Below are positions 24,121 through 32,800 of a DNA stretch of 64,000 nucleotides, one piece after another; within the stretch, counting starts at the first letter, position 1, and each line of letters begins with the position of its first letter. Source of the stretch: Symploca sp. SIO3C6 (GTDB taxonomy: Bacteria; Cyanobacteriota; Cyanobacteriia; Cyanobacteriales; Coleofasciculaceae); assembly GCA_010692425.1 (NCBI GenBank), contig JAAHHJ010000014.1:124001-188000 (forward strand). Direction: 5' to 3'. The translations under genes were made by a program, and so were the position numbers. A model generated the notes under the pieces. The model worked only from the letters and a program-made list of their open reading frames with translations. It had not been told where the DNA came from and searched no databases.

Positions 24121-25627
24121 TACTTTTAAGTTTTTTGTCTTGTTCATACACAAAACCATGGTTCATTGTGGCAGCAATCTCCGCTTTCTGCAACTCTGTT
24201 CCCAAATAGATAGCATGTTCAACTTGTAAGCTAGGATAATCTGCTGCAATTTGCTGGTAAAGCTGTTTTGCCGATTTACCTGAGTAACAGTTAATAACCT
24301 CTCCAGAACCAGGTGTCAAATGTTCCACCACAATCTTGTGATCACAAACACTAATCACAAAACTACCCGCAGGATCTTGATAATCTCGCTGTTGAGTAAT
24401 CTTGGCATACTGGGATTGAATCACTTGTGAAGCATTTTCCCAACAGTCATCATATATATGGGCGCTCTGACTAATGGTAATTAGTGGTCCCATTTTCAAG
24501 TCATAGCCAGAACCTTTAACAATTTCCTTCTTAATATATTGCTGCAAATACCGCAATCCAATTGCATTAGCTGGCCAAGCACTAAACATATCGTTACTTC
24601 GGAAAGTTGCACTCAAAGATAATTCATTATCAACGACTCTCACCCAAATATGATTTAAGCAGGGAGGGCTATTTGCCTGATGATCTTGTTTAACATCCCA
24701 CAGAGACATTACTGCCCTAGCTGAATCAATATCAGTTATTAACTTTTGAATTACTTGCTGAATTTGATCACGCCCAAACCAAGAACGCAAACGTTGACCA
24801 TAAGTGTATTTAATACCCTCAGTGTAGGGAGCGTCATCTAAAATTTGCCCAATGTATTCTTCAATAAAAGGGTGATCGCATGGCAGATAATTAGGTTCTG
24901 GGAAATAGAAATCTTCCGGTTCATCTGTAACAACTGCCATTAAATCGATTAATTCTTGCCATTGTCCATCATATCCAGTTGGTCTAATCGTGCCAGTTGT
25001 TTTGATGCGATGAATAATTTTTACCCAAGTCTCGGCAATAGTCTTTCCTTCAAGACGATGACCATAGCGTGTGCCTGGTAGTACACTTGAAACTACTTTA
25101 AAAACCGGAAACTCTAAGGGCAAACCCCAAGGTTCAATTATGCCCCTTTGTGCATAAGCTTTTACCTGACTAACAGCTTGACTAATTGACTTTGCCTCTT
25201 GCCACTCTATAGACTGCCGCAATTTCTCTAAAGCAGAATGCTCAATCTCAATATCAATATAACCAGGGATAGATGAGTTGATCACCCAACAAGGACGCCC
25301 ACTATCAGAGTAACCTTCCTCGAATCCATGGCGGAAGAAGTCTAGTAGACACTCTCCAGAACCAGCATTTTTATCTTCTTTAGTAGCATTCAAAATCACC
25401 AAAAATCTGACATGGGGATTAGCTAACAGATTTCTGATTAAAAAGTTAATGCCCCGCGTAGCGCTATACAAATTACCGATAACAGCGAATTCTTGGGATT
25501 CGAGGCGCTTAGCGAGTACTTGCTTCACTGTCCAACCAGTGATTAGCCCTGTTTGACCAACCCCGTAAATCAGCTGGTTGGGCTTGTGTTGAGGCTTGTA
25601 TCGGAATTTGGTTGCCTGAACTGTCAT
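24110..25627 (-). CDS. Archaeal-type thymidylate synthase fused to MtrA-like and DUF4346 domains
   Basis: The 505-residue protein has three parts. Residues about 15-115 ([47 protein letters not shown]) resemble MtrA, the corrinoid subunit of tetrahydromethanopterin S-methyltransferase. Residues about 160-410 are a ThyA-type synthase: YTYGQRLRS (274-282), catalytic Cys323 in [27 protein letters not shown] (342-358), and SAHIY (388-392), which binds dUMP. Residues 415-495 ([32 protein letters not shown]) fit DUF4346. The AWPxNAxGL string recalls archaeal synthases more than E. coli ThyA. It would make dTMP from dUMP with a folate. dut and dCMP deaminase follow on the same strand, so substrate supply and synthesis are joined. 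Fusion roles are inferred. Confidence 0.8.
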   Translation of the reverse strand: MTVQATKFRYKPQHKPNQLIYGVGQTGLITGWTVKQVLAKRLESQEFAVIGNLYSATRGINFLIRNLLANPHVRFLVILNATKEDKNAGSGECLLDFFRHGFEEGYSDSGRPCWVINSSIPGYIDIEIEHSALEKLRQSIEWQEAKSISQAVSQVKAYAQRGIIEPWGLPLEFPVFKVVSSVLPGTRYGHRLEGKTIAETWVKIIHRIKTTGTIRPTGYDGQWQELIDLMAVVTDEPEDFYFPEPNYLPCDHPFIEEYIGQILDDAPYTEGIKYTYGQRLRSWFGRDQIQQVIQKLITDIDSARAVMSLWDVKQDHQANSPPCLNHIWVRVVDNELSLSATFRSNDMFSAWPANAIGLRYLQQYIKKEIVKGSGYDLKMGPLITISQSAHIYDDCWENASQVIQSQYAKITQQRDYQDPAGSFVISVCDHKIVVEHLTPGSGEVINCYSGKSAKQLYQQIAADYPSLQVEHAIYLGTELQKAEIAATMNHGFVYEQDKKLKSNEE

Positions 25628-25810
25628 CTATAGGGCTAGAGTCAAAAGATCACCACTTTACCATAAAAACTACCAAACTAAGGTCTGATCACGATAACGA
25701 CCTTCATTTTATTCAAAAAAAACTATTTCATCAACGCAATAGTTTTTTTTTCGCCATGAACCATGAGCAATGAACCAAGACCGCGCCTGAATTTGAATTG
25801 CCTTATAATA

Positions 25811-25832
25811 TATGTACATAAATATGTACATA
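25811..25832 (+). promoter_or_regulatory. Toxin-antitoxin operator: two TATGTACATA palindromes
   Basis: TATGTACATA at 25811-25820 and 25823-25832 are identical 10-base perfect palindromes separated by two bases. They end six bases before the antitoxin ATG. Phd/YefM antitoxins bind TGTACA-centred palindromes of this kind (YefM-YoeB operator), so autoregulation is expected. Confidence 0.75.
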
Positions 25833-25837
25833 GACTG

Positions 25838-26143
25838 ATGTTTTCTTACGAAATTACATCTCCAACGGATGCTAGAAATAACTTCTTTAAGTTATTGGAC
25901 TTAGTTACACAAAATAATCAGGTGTACATCATCAATCGTCGTGATGGTGAAAATGTTGCTTTGATTACGGAGTCAGATTTGAGAAGTTTGGTGGAGACAG
26001 TTTATCTCTTCAGAAACCCTGCCAATTCCAGTCGCCTACTGGATGCAATTGAGGAATCTAAGACTGGAAAAATTAAGCCTCAAACCCTTAAAGAACTTTA
26101 CTCTGAGTTGGGAATTGAGCAAGAAGAAAAAGAAGAGGACTGA
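25838..26143 (+). CDS. Phd/YefM-family antitoxin
   Basis: The 101-residue protein has the Phd/YefM fold: MFSYEITSPTDARNNFFKLLDLV at the start, then NQVYIINRRDGENVALITESDLRSLVETVYLF. The N-terminal half dimerises and binds DNA; the acidic, unfolded C-terminal tail (EEKEED end) would bind and neutralise the toxin. ATG at 25838 is chosen over 25763 because the operator palindromes lie just upstream and the residues before it are not family-like. The toxin frame overlaps its end. It is a standard type II system. Confidence 0.9.
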   Translation: MFSYEITSPTDARNNFFKLLDLVTQNNQVYIINRRDGENVALITESDLRSLVETVYLFRNPANSSRLLDAIEESKTGKIKPQTLKELYSELGIEQEEKEED

Positions 26144-26432
26144 ATCTGAGCCAGTAAAGCCAGTGGTGGTTAATCGCAGTCCTGGTTTTAGTTCTAGATT
26201 TAAGGAAGATTTAGCTTGGTGGTTCAAACACAATTTTAAGGTTGCCTCAAAAATCTTGGATCTGGTTACTGCTGTCATGGACAATCCATTTGAAGGAATT
26301 GGCAAACCAGAACCATTAAAGTATCTGGATGCAGATATTTGGTCACGGCGCATTGACTTAGAACATCGGCTGGTTTATCGGGTTGGAAGTAGTCAGATTG
26401 ATTTTTTGGCTTGTCGGTATCATTATCAGTAG
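26115..26432 (+). CDS. YoeB/Txe-family mRNA interferase toxin
   Basis: The core (about residues 25-105) matches YoeB: FKEDLAWWFKHNFKVASKILDLV, NPFEGIGKPEPLKYL, WSRRIDLEHRLVYRV and the ending ACRYHYQ. In YoeB the Glu, Arg, His and Tyr in these strings form the RNase site that cleaves mRNA at the ribosome. The start is uncertain: TTG at 26115 gives a 105-residue protein overlapping the antitoxin by 29 bases, GTG at 26163 or 26166 a shorter one close to the usual 84 residues, and an ATG at 26043 an implausibly long one. The basic lead (SKKKKKRTES) would be an extension. It pairs with the antitoxin upstream. Confidence 0.85.
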   Translation: MSKKKKKRTESEPVKPVVVNRSPGFSSRFKEDLAWWFKHNFKVASKILDLVTAVMDNPFEGIGKPEPLKYLDADIWSRRIDLEHRLVYRVGSSQIDFLACRYHYQ

Positions 26433-26682
26433 TGGCTTTGTAAAGTTTTATTGTTGAAGCCCATTGAAAATCAGCAGTGCAGCGAACCTGACAAGATGGC
26501 GATCGCACTGCTAGCTCAGAGTTTTGCTTGACTACACGACTATCTGAAAAACAACTCCCATGAACTATGAGCAATCAACAAAGATCGCACATCTCCTTGT
26601 CAAATTCCACAACTTACGGTAATATATCATCTCGTTAGCCTAAAATATTGAAGCGTTCCATAGAAGTGCAACCAACACCCCT

Positions 26683-26802
26683 ATGAAACCTCACCCCCAA
26701 ACTGTAAATGGCAGTCCGGTGGCTATTCGGAATTTTACACTCCGCAAAAGCCGCCCCACAGTACAGCAAAGTGGGGCGGCTTCGGTTTTTGGGCATTCTT
26801 AA
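26683..26802 (+). CDS. Possible 39-residue peptide overlapping a hairpin
   Basis: ATG at 26683 opens 39 codons to TAA at 26802 (IRNFTLRKSRPTVQQSGAAS inside). The strong hairpin at 26748-26790 lies within this frame, and the next gene begins 15 bases after its stop. It could be a leader peptide, a small protein, or a chance frame over a terminator. No ribosome-binding site is clear. I recognise no family. Confidence 0.3.
   Translation: MKPHPQTVNGSPVAIRNFTLRKSRPTVQQSGAASVFGHS
26748..26790 (+). terminator. Strong GC-rich hairpin with T run
   Basis: AAGCCGCCCCAC at 26748-26759 pairs perfectly with GTGGGGCGGCTT at 26771-26782, followed by CGGTTTTT. It has the form of a Rho-independent terminator. 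It lies 316 bases after the toxin stop and only 28 bases before the next ATG, so it may also act as an attenuator for that gene. Confidence 0.7.
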
Positions 26803-26817
26803 GCCATTGGAGAAATC

Positions 26818-27198
26818 ATGACTAGTTTATTTAATCGCCTCCAACCAGCCCAAAAATTACGCATCAGCACAAAAGCGATTGCCCAACTCCTCAAAATTCC
26901 CCAACACCTAATTGTGCGTGTCGAATGCTGGCAATACGTTGTCTTTGTCCATCGCCGCGACAGAGGCGGACAATTCATCAGCTATCGCCAATTGCAACAG
27001 TGGCTCAATGCTACTGCCTATCAAATTCAAAACTGCACCACCTGGCAGCAACTAAGGCAATTATGGCAAGCTATTGAAGTCGACTACAACAAGTACAACA
27101 AACAATACCAAGATCAAAGCTACCAGTTTTTGAGCAAAATCTGGACAAAACGCTGGCAGATGCTGTGGCCCTCACCAGAATCAGCTGCCTGGTTTTGA
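26818..27198 (+). CDS. Protein of unknown function, 126 residues
   Basis: I do not recognise this protein. It is basic and rich in Trp and Gln (about nine Trp; RQLQQWLNATAYQIQNCTTWQ, KIWTKRWQMLWPSPESAAWF). The middle (HLIVRVECWQYVVFVHRRDRGGQFISYRQL) could form strands and then helices. No signal peptide, membrane segment or metal motif is visible. It starts just behind a terminator-like hairpin, and a purine-rich repeat follows its stop, so it is probably monocistronic. The composition and clean frame support coding. Confidence 0.55.
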   Translation: MTSLFNRLQPAQKLRISTKAIAQLLKIPQHLIVRVECWQYVVFVHRRDRGGQFISYRQLQQWLNATAYQIQNCTTWQQLRQLWQAIEVDYNKYNKQYQDQSYQFLSKIWTKRWQMLWPSPESAAWF

Positions 27199-27225
27199 TT
27201 GCTAGTTGCACTCAAAGATTTCTGA

Positions 27226-27378
27226 ACAAGTAGGGGAATACGGGGACACGAGGATGCAGGGACATGGGGACACAGGGATACGGGGACACAGCAGACTTTC
27301 AAAGGATAAGGATTTAGCCCCAACCAACTTTATGTAGTATAGATGATGGGGTATTTGACCCATATTAATTTCAATAAA
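27226..27378. repeat. GGGGACAC-type tandem repeat and dispersed repeat copy 2
   Basis: 27226-27295 is a run of about eight imperfect GGGGACAC / GGGGATAC units. 27310-27378 is the second copy of the repeat at 22586-22657, sharing GGTATTTGACCCATATTAA. The order (tandem repeat, then dispersed repeat) is the same at both sites, so this is one composite repeat. Confidence 0.65.
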
Positions 27379-27441
27379 AAAGATATTATTAATAGCTAAA
27401 TTAAACTTTTAAATTAATGCAAATCTGGGAGTGTAAGGGCA

Positions 27442-28056
27442 ATGGTTCAAGAGGTTCCTCAACTGATTACCTTAGAGGATTTTCTGGACTGGTATCCGGA
27501 TGGCTACGGTTGCTATGAATTGTGGAATGGGGTGGTTATTGAAATGCAACCAACAGGAACCCATGAGCAAGTTGCAGGGTTTCTAGCAGGTGAATTGTTT
27601 GTGGAAATCAAGCGGCTGAAATTGCCTTACATTGTACCTCGACAAACAATTATCAAGCCCATAGATACTAATAAATCAGGCTATAACCCTGACGTCATTG
27701 TCTTAGATCAGCTGGCTTTAAATGAAGAACCTCTATGGAAAAAACGTTCTACTATTACACAGGGAAAATCCGTACCGGTTGTGATTGAGGTAGTTAGTAC
27801 CAATTGGCGAGACGACTACGGACACAAGTTTATTGATTACGAGGCGTTGTCGATTTCAGAATACTGGATTGTAGATTATTTAGGATTGGGAGGAAGACGT
27901 TACATTGGTACACCTAAACAACCTACATTTTCGGTGTATCAGTTGATAGAAGGGGAATATCAAGTGCAGCAGTTTCGAGGCAGCGATCGCATTGTTTCTG
28001 CCACATTTCCAGAGTTGAATCTGACTGCCGAGCAAGTATTTGTGGCAGGGCTCTAG
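27442..28056 (+). CDS. Uma2 family endonuclease (DUF820)
   Basis: The 204-residue protein has the Uma2 pattern: GCYELWNGVVIEMQPTGTHE (residues 29-48), YNPDVIVLDQ (Asp, about 85), VPVVIEVVSTNWRDDYGHKF (Glu-x-Val), and SEYWIVDYLGLGGRRYIG. It belongs to the subgroup with the LGLGGRRYIGxPKxPTxxVY extension and RFRGSDRIVS-like end. Nuclease residues are present; function is unknown. A short readthrough frame of about 38 codons continues beyond its TAG (LYWVLTERLGDRDTAMVIKY), perhaps a remnant of another gene. Confidence 0.88.
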   Translation: MVQEVPQLITLEDFLDWYPDGYGCYELWNGVVIEMQPTGTHEQVAGFLAGELFVEIKRLKLPYIVPRQTIIKPIDTNKSGYNPDVIVLDQLALNEEPLWKKRSTITQGKSVPVVIEVVSTNWRDDYGHKFIDYEALSISEYWIVDYLGLGGRRYIGTPKQPTFSVYQLIEGEYQVQQFRGSDRIVSATFPELNLTAEQVFVAGL

Positions 28057-28876
28057 CAACAGGGCTCTAGCGATCAAGTTCTTTATTGGGTCCTGACAGA
28101 AAGATTGGGAGATCGAGATACCGCTATGGTGATCAAGTATATTGCCACAAGGTTGCAAAAATTTTCAAAGCCACCTAAACTAGACTAGACTTCGCTGCTT
28201 TAGCAAAGTAGGGTGCATAAAGTGCGCGGCGTTAATCCACCTCAACCTCAAGAGTTTAGTGGTCTAAAACCTCAAAACATCAGGGAATTTGCTGCTGCCT
28301 GCGATCGCAGGCATATTATTGGCAAGCTTTTTCAATCCAAGAAGCTATAATAGCATCTCAATTAGCAGTTAACTTTCCTTATTGAGAAAGGTCTAACTAT
28401 ACCGTAATTTTTTGTAACGGTAGTAAACTGGCATTACTAAAAAAGTTGTTATATGTAGAAGCTGTTATAGAAACGAAAGCTTATGGTAAAAAATCATTGT
28501 TAATGCTGCGCTCAATTAAAACTTATGATGGTATAATTTTGCAGTTCAATTACTCTAAGCCTATGCTAAATTCCTTAGCAAAACTTTATCTGAACAATTA
28601 CCAGTAAGACGACTTATAAGTAAAATTTGAGCTTGAAAGTCGAACTTAACTCTTGCATACTCAGCAGGGGTTATTGTTCCCATGCCGCTAATTATCAAAG
28701 CCAGTGAATATAAATACTTAGCGTTTATTGTTAGTTCTTACAGAGTAACAATTTTTTCAAAAAATAGGGGTGCTTAAGACCGCATAAATTCTTATAATTA
28801 ATCGTCGTCTTGGTGAGTATTCATTAAGCTGTAATAAATTTACTCCAAACCAGAGTGTGTTTCGTGGTGCTACCTT
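28057..28876. other. 820-base intergenic region with two short coding-like pieces
   Basis: Two short frames look coding: 28066-28188 (WVLTERLGDRDTAMVIKYIA, ending TAG) and about 28222-28350 (NPPQPQEFSGLKPQNIREFA, ending TAA). They may be gene remnants or small genes; neither has a clear start. After 28380 the sequence is AT-rich and empty of genes, with TATAAT at 28532-28537, a possible -10 element. It presumably holds the promoter of the surface-protein operon. Confidence 0.45.
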
Positions 28877-29806
28877 GTGATCAAATTCCCAACACAGCAT
28901 ATAGGCTCTTATAAGCGGCTGCTCACGGTTATCTTGAGTGCCTTTGTCTTCACTGAGACATCAATAGTTACCGCCCAAACTCAAATCACCAATACAGCCT
29001 CAGCCTCGGGTGATAATCTCACTGAGGAAGTTGATTCTAATCAAACTTCACTAATTGCCCTACAAGCGAATTTAGAGCTAGTCAAAACAGCAGATCGAGC
29101 AGCAGCGGAACCAGGTGATACAGTGATTTATCGCCTGGTTCTCAGAAATACCAGCCAACTGCCTGCTAATAATCTTCGACTGGAAGACAGATTGCCATTT
29201 GGTGTGCAGTTTGAGAACAATTCTGTGGAAGCTTCCATCACTGACGGTACCACGACAACAGCAATAGCCAACCCCGAGGTTAGTAGATCGAATCGAACTG
29301 TTAGTTTTACTTTTCCCACAGAAGTCATACTGCCACCAGATCAAACTTTGAACTTAGTTTATGCCGCTGTAATCACACCAGATGCGGTAAGAGGTAACGG
29401 CAGAAATGATGCCCAAGAAAGTCGAAGTAATATTGCTAGTTTTACTTTACAAATTCGACCAGGAATTTTATCCGACTGTGGCACTCTCATTGGGCGAGTG
29501 TTTGTTGATAAAAATTTTGATGGCGAACAACAACCAGGAGAACCAGGAGTACCTAATGCCGTGATTTTTATGGACGATGGCAACCGCATTACCACTGATC
29601 CTAATGGTTTGTTTTCTGTGGCTAATGTCATCTCCGGTGAACGCACAGGCACCTTAGATTTAAGTAGCATGCCTGGGTATTCCCTAGCTCCAAACCTTTA
29701 TTTTATCGAAGGCAACAGCCAGTCTCGCAGGGTGCGACTTGAGCCAGGAGGAATGGCTCGGATGAATTTTGCTGTGACACCTGTATATGGGGAAGATCAA
29801 CTATGA
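28877..29806 (+). CDS. Secreted DUF11-domain protein
   Basis: The 309-residue protein starts with a signal peptide (hydrophobic RLLTVILSAFVFTETSIVTAQ, cleavage near TAQ). A DUF11 (conserved repeat) beta-sandwich at about residues 60-190 follows: LELVKTADRAAAEPGDTVIYRLVLRN, LRLEDRLPFGVQF. Next is an SdrD B-like segment (GRVFVDKNFDGEQQPGEPGV, about 205-225), whose NFDGxxxPGE is a calcium-type loop seen in surface proteins, and a carboxypeptidase-regulatory-like end. The start is GTG. The last four bases overlap the start of the next gene (ATGA). It is the first of four coupled genes that look like an envelope surface apparatus. Confidence 0.75.
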   Translation: MIKFPTQHIGSYKRLLTVILSAFVFTETSIVTAQTQITNTASASGDNLTEEVDSNQTSLIALQANLELVKTADRAAAEPGDTVIYRLVLRNTSQLPANNLRLEDRLPFGVQFENNSVEASITDGTTTTAIANPEVSRSNRTVSFTFPTEVILPPDQTLNLVYAAVITPDAVRGNGRNDAQESRSNIASFTLQIRPGILSDCGTLIGRVFVDKNFDGEQQPGEPGVPNAVIFMDDGNRITTDPNGLFSVANVISGERTGTLDLSSMPGYSLAPNLYFIEGNSQSRRVRLEPGGMARMNFAVTPVYGEDQL

Positions 29807-32800
29807 ACAATCCTCAGGAAAAGACAACACCCCCACCTTTAGAAACTTCCCAATACTCCTGTATCTTTACTGTTCCAGGCAGGGTTAGTAGAGATTTTAT
29901 TTACCCTCTCAAGAAAATTCAAAACAAGGGTAAATTAATCCTTAGTTTGCTGACAACAGTGTTAGGAATTACAGGGATAACTAGAACTGCTAGTGCCGAA
30001 AATTCGCCATTTGTAGTTGATAGTTCATTGTTCATGGCTCATGGTTCATCGTTCATGGCAATCAACAATGAGCAATCAACAATCAACAATGAGCAATCAA
30101 CACTAGAGTTAAGTCAAATCCCTGACGAGGTACGCATCCTTACTCCCCAAACTGGTGTTAGTAAAAATAGCGCTACTAATTTAGTAGTAGAGTACAACAG
30201 CCAGGCTCAAATCCAGGTCAGTGTTAACCAAAAACCCCTTGATCCTGCAACTACTACTAGCCAAGAAATAGATGAGGCTAGAAACCTAATTACTCAAGTT
30301 TGGTATAACATTCCTCTAGAAGTAGGCGAAAATATAATTACTGTCCAGGCAGGAAATGGGACACCAGTTAGTGTTGAACTCACTGTTGAAAAGGTAAGTA
30401 GTAAACAAATAGAAATTTACCCTTCTGGCAATCCTCGCATCCCAGCCGATGGACGTTCGACGATTACCCTAGAAGGAGATATTACTGATGACAATGGGCA
30501 GCTCATCACTGAAGAGGCTGTTGTCACCTTAACTACTAGCGCTGGCGAGTTTGTGGGAGCAGACTACGACGAAGAGCAAGCAGGATTTCAGGTACTGGCG
30601 AATGCAGGCAAATTTACTGTCAGACTACAATCAGGTCTAGAAGCTAAAAAAGTCCGTATACGTGCTGCTGTAGAAGAGATTGGGCAACTCGATGCTGAAG
30701 ATGAAGAGGAATTTTTCCCTACTCCTTATGCTCTAGATTCAGATACTTCTTCTTTAGAGGATTACACTCAAGTAGAATTTATTACTAACCTACGACCATC
30801 GATAGTTTCTGGGGTAGTTAATTTACGACTTGGTCAATCTGGAACTGACTTTTGGGGTAGTAGGCAGGATTTTCTTGATCCCGGAGAAATAGATGATGGC
30901 ACAGAACTTGAACTTGGTACTGCCATCTTTGCTACTGGCAAAATTGGGGAATGGCTTTTTACTGGTGCTTATAATAGCGAGCGCCCCCTGAATGAAACCT
31001 GTGATGGTACAGTAGCTTTGTTTAGAGGGCCGCAGGAATGTGAAAAACAATACTCAGTTTATGGTGATAGTTCCACCGTCGATTATTTGACTCCCTCTAC
31101 CGATAATGTTTACTTACGTTTTGAACGTACCTCCCCTACTCCCGGTGCCGAAGCCGATTATGCCATGTGGGGAGATTATCGGACTAGGGAATTTGCTAGG
31201 GCATCCCAGTTATTTAGCGCTACCTCTAGAGCCCTGCATGGTTTTAAAGGTAATTTCAGTCTTGGTAATCTACAACTAACTGCCCTCTACAGTAACGATA
31301 TTGAAGGTTTCCAGCGAGATACTATTGCCCCTAATGGTACCAGTGGTTATTACTTCCTCTCCAGGCGGTTAATCGTTGACGGTAGTGAGACTGTTTATCT
31401 TGAAACTGAAGATAGTAACCGCCCAGGCACAGTACTTGAGCGTAAACGCCTACGGCGTGGTGTAGATTACCAAATTGAATATGACCGTGGTAGTTTGCTT
31501 TTTACTGAGCCAATTTTAGCCACAGAATTTAACTTTTTTGATACCGATAGAGATGATCTTGATATCCAGGCAGGGACAGCCAATTATTTACCCACAGATG
31601 GCGCTTTACTAGTGCGACGAATTGTAGTTACCTATCAGTTTGAAGACCCAGATGGTAACGATACTAATATCTTTGGGGGCAGAGCTCAATACAATTTCTC
31701 CCAGGAATTGGATTCTGAAAGTTGGATTGGAGCAACTTATCTGCAAGCTGACGAAGGGATACAGGATTTTGAACTCTACGGAGCTGATTTTTTAATCAGG
31801 TTAGGGGAAAATAGCACACTGATTGGCGAATATGCTGGCTCTAGTCTAGATTCTGTCTTCCGGGGAGATATCTCAGGTTCTGCTTATCGTTTTGAGGTGG
31901 ATAGCTTAATTACTAGCGGACTTAATGCTAGAGCCTATTATCGCTCAGTGGATGAAGACTTTTTCAATAATTCCACTGCCAGTTTTACTCCAGGGCAAAC
32001 GAGATACGGGGCTTCAGCTATCGCCAGACTAGGCAGTAGTACCAACTTTAGAATCGGTTACGATTTTGAAGAAAACTTCGGCATCGCCTCAGCAGTGCGT
32101 AGTGATCCCTTTGATTTGTTTAATCCTGGGCTAGAAGCTGAGCCGGGAAGCCGTGTTGATAATAGCCTCTCTACAATTAGGGCTGGTATTCAGCAAAAAA
32201 TTGGTGATGCTGTTTTGGGAGTGGATTTTGTTAATCGCGATCGCGAAGACCGCATCGATGGTACTTTGGAAGGCGATGCGGCGCAATTAGTCTCTACTTT
32301 TGGTCTTCCTATAACTAAATCACTACTGTTTAGAGCTCAGAATGAACTTAATCTCGGTAATGATGATGACCAACTCTACCCCAACCGCACTACTTTAGGA
32401 TTAGATTGGGGCGTCTATCGTGGGGTAAGGCTACAGCTATCCCATCAGTTTTTTGATGGCGGGCTCTTTAATGATGACTCAATTACTAGATTAGATACCA
32501 TTGTTTCCCATAAGTTAGGCAACAATACCGATCTTACTGGTCGTTACTCAGTAATCGGCGCTTTTAATGGTATGACTGGTCAAGGTGCCGTCGGCTTAAA
32601 TCATCGCTGGGCAATTTCCCCAGGATTAAGGGTTAATCTGGGCTATGAACACACCTTTAGTAATAGTTCCATTGTCACCGCCGCCGGAGAGCGTTTTGAA
32701 CAACCCTTTACCCCTGGGCAAACTGCTGCCTCCCTATCACTTTTGGGCGGCGACGTCTATACCGTAGGAGTGGAATACAGTGATAACCCCGACTTCAAAG

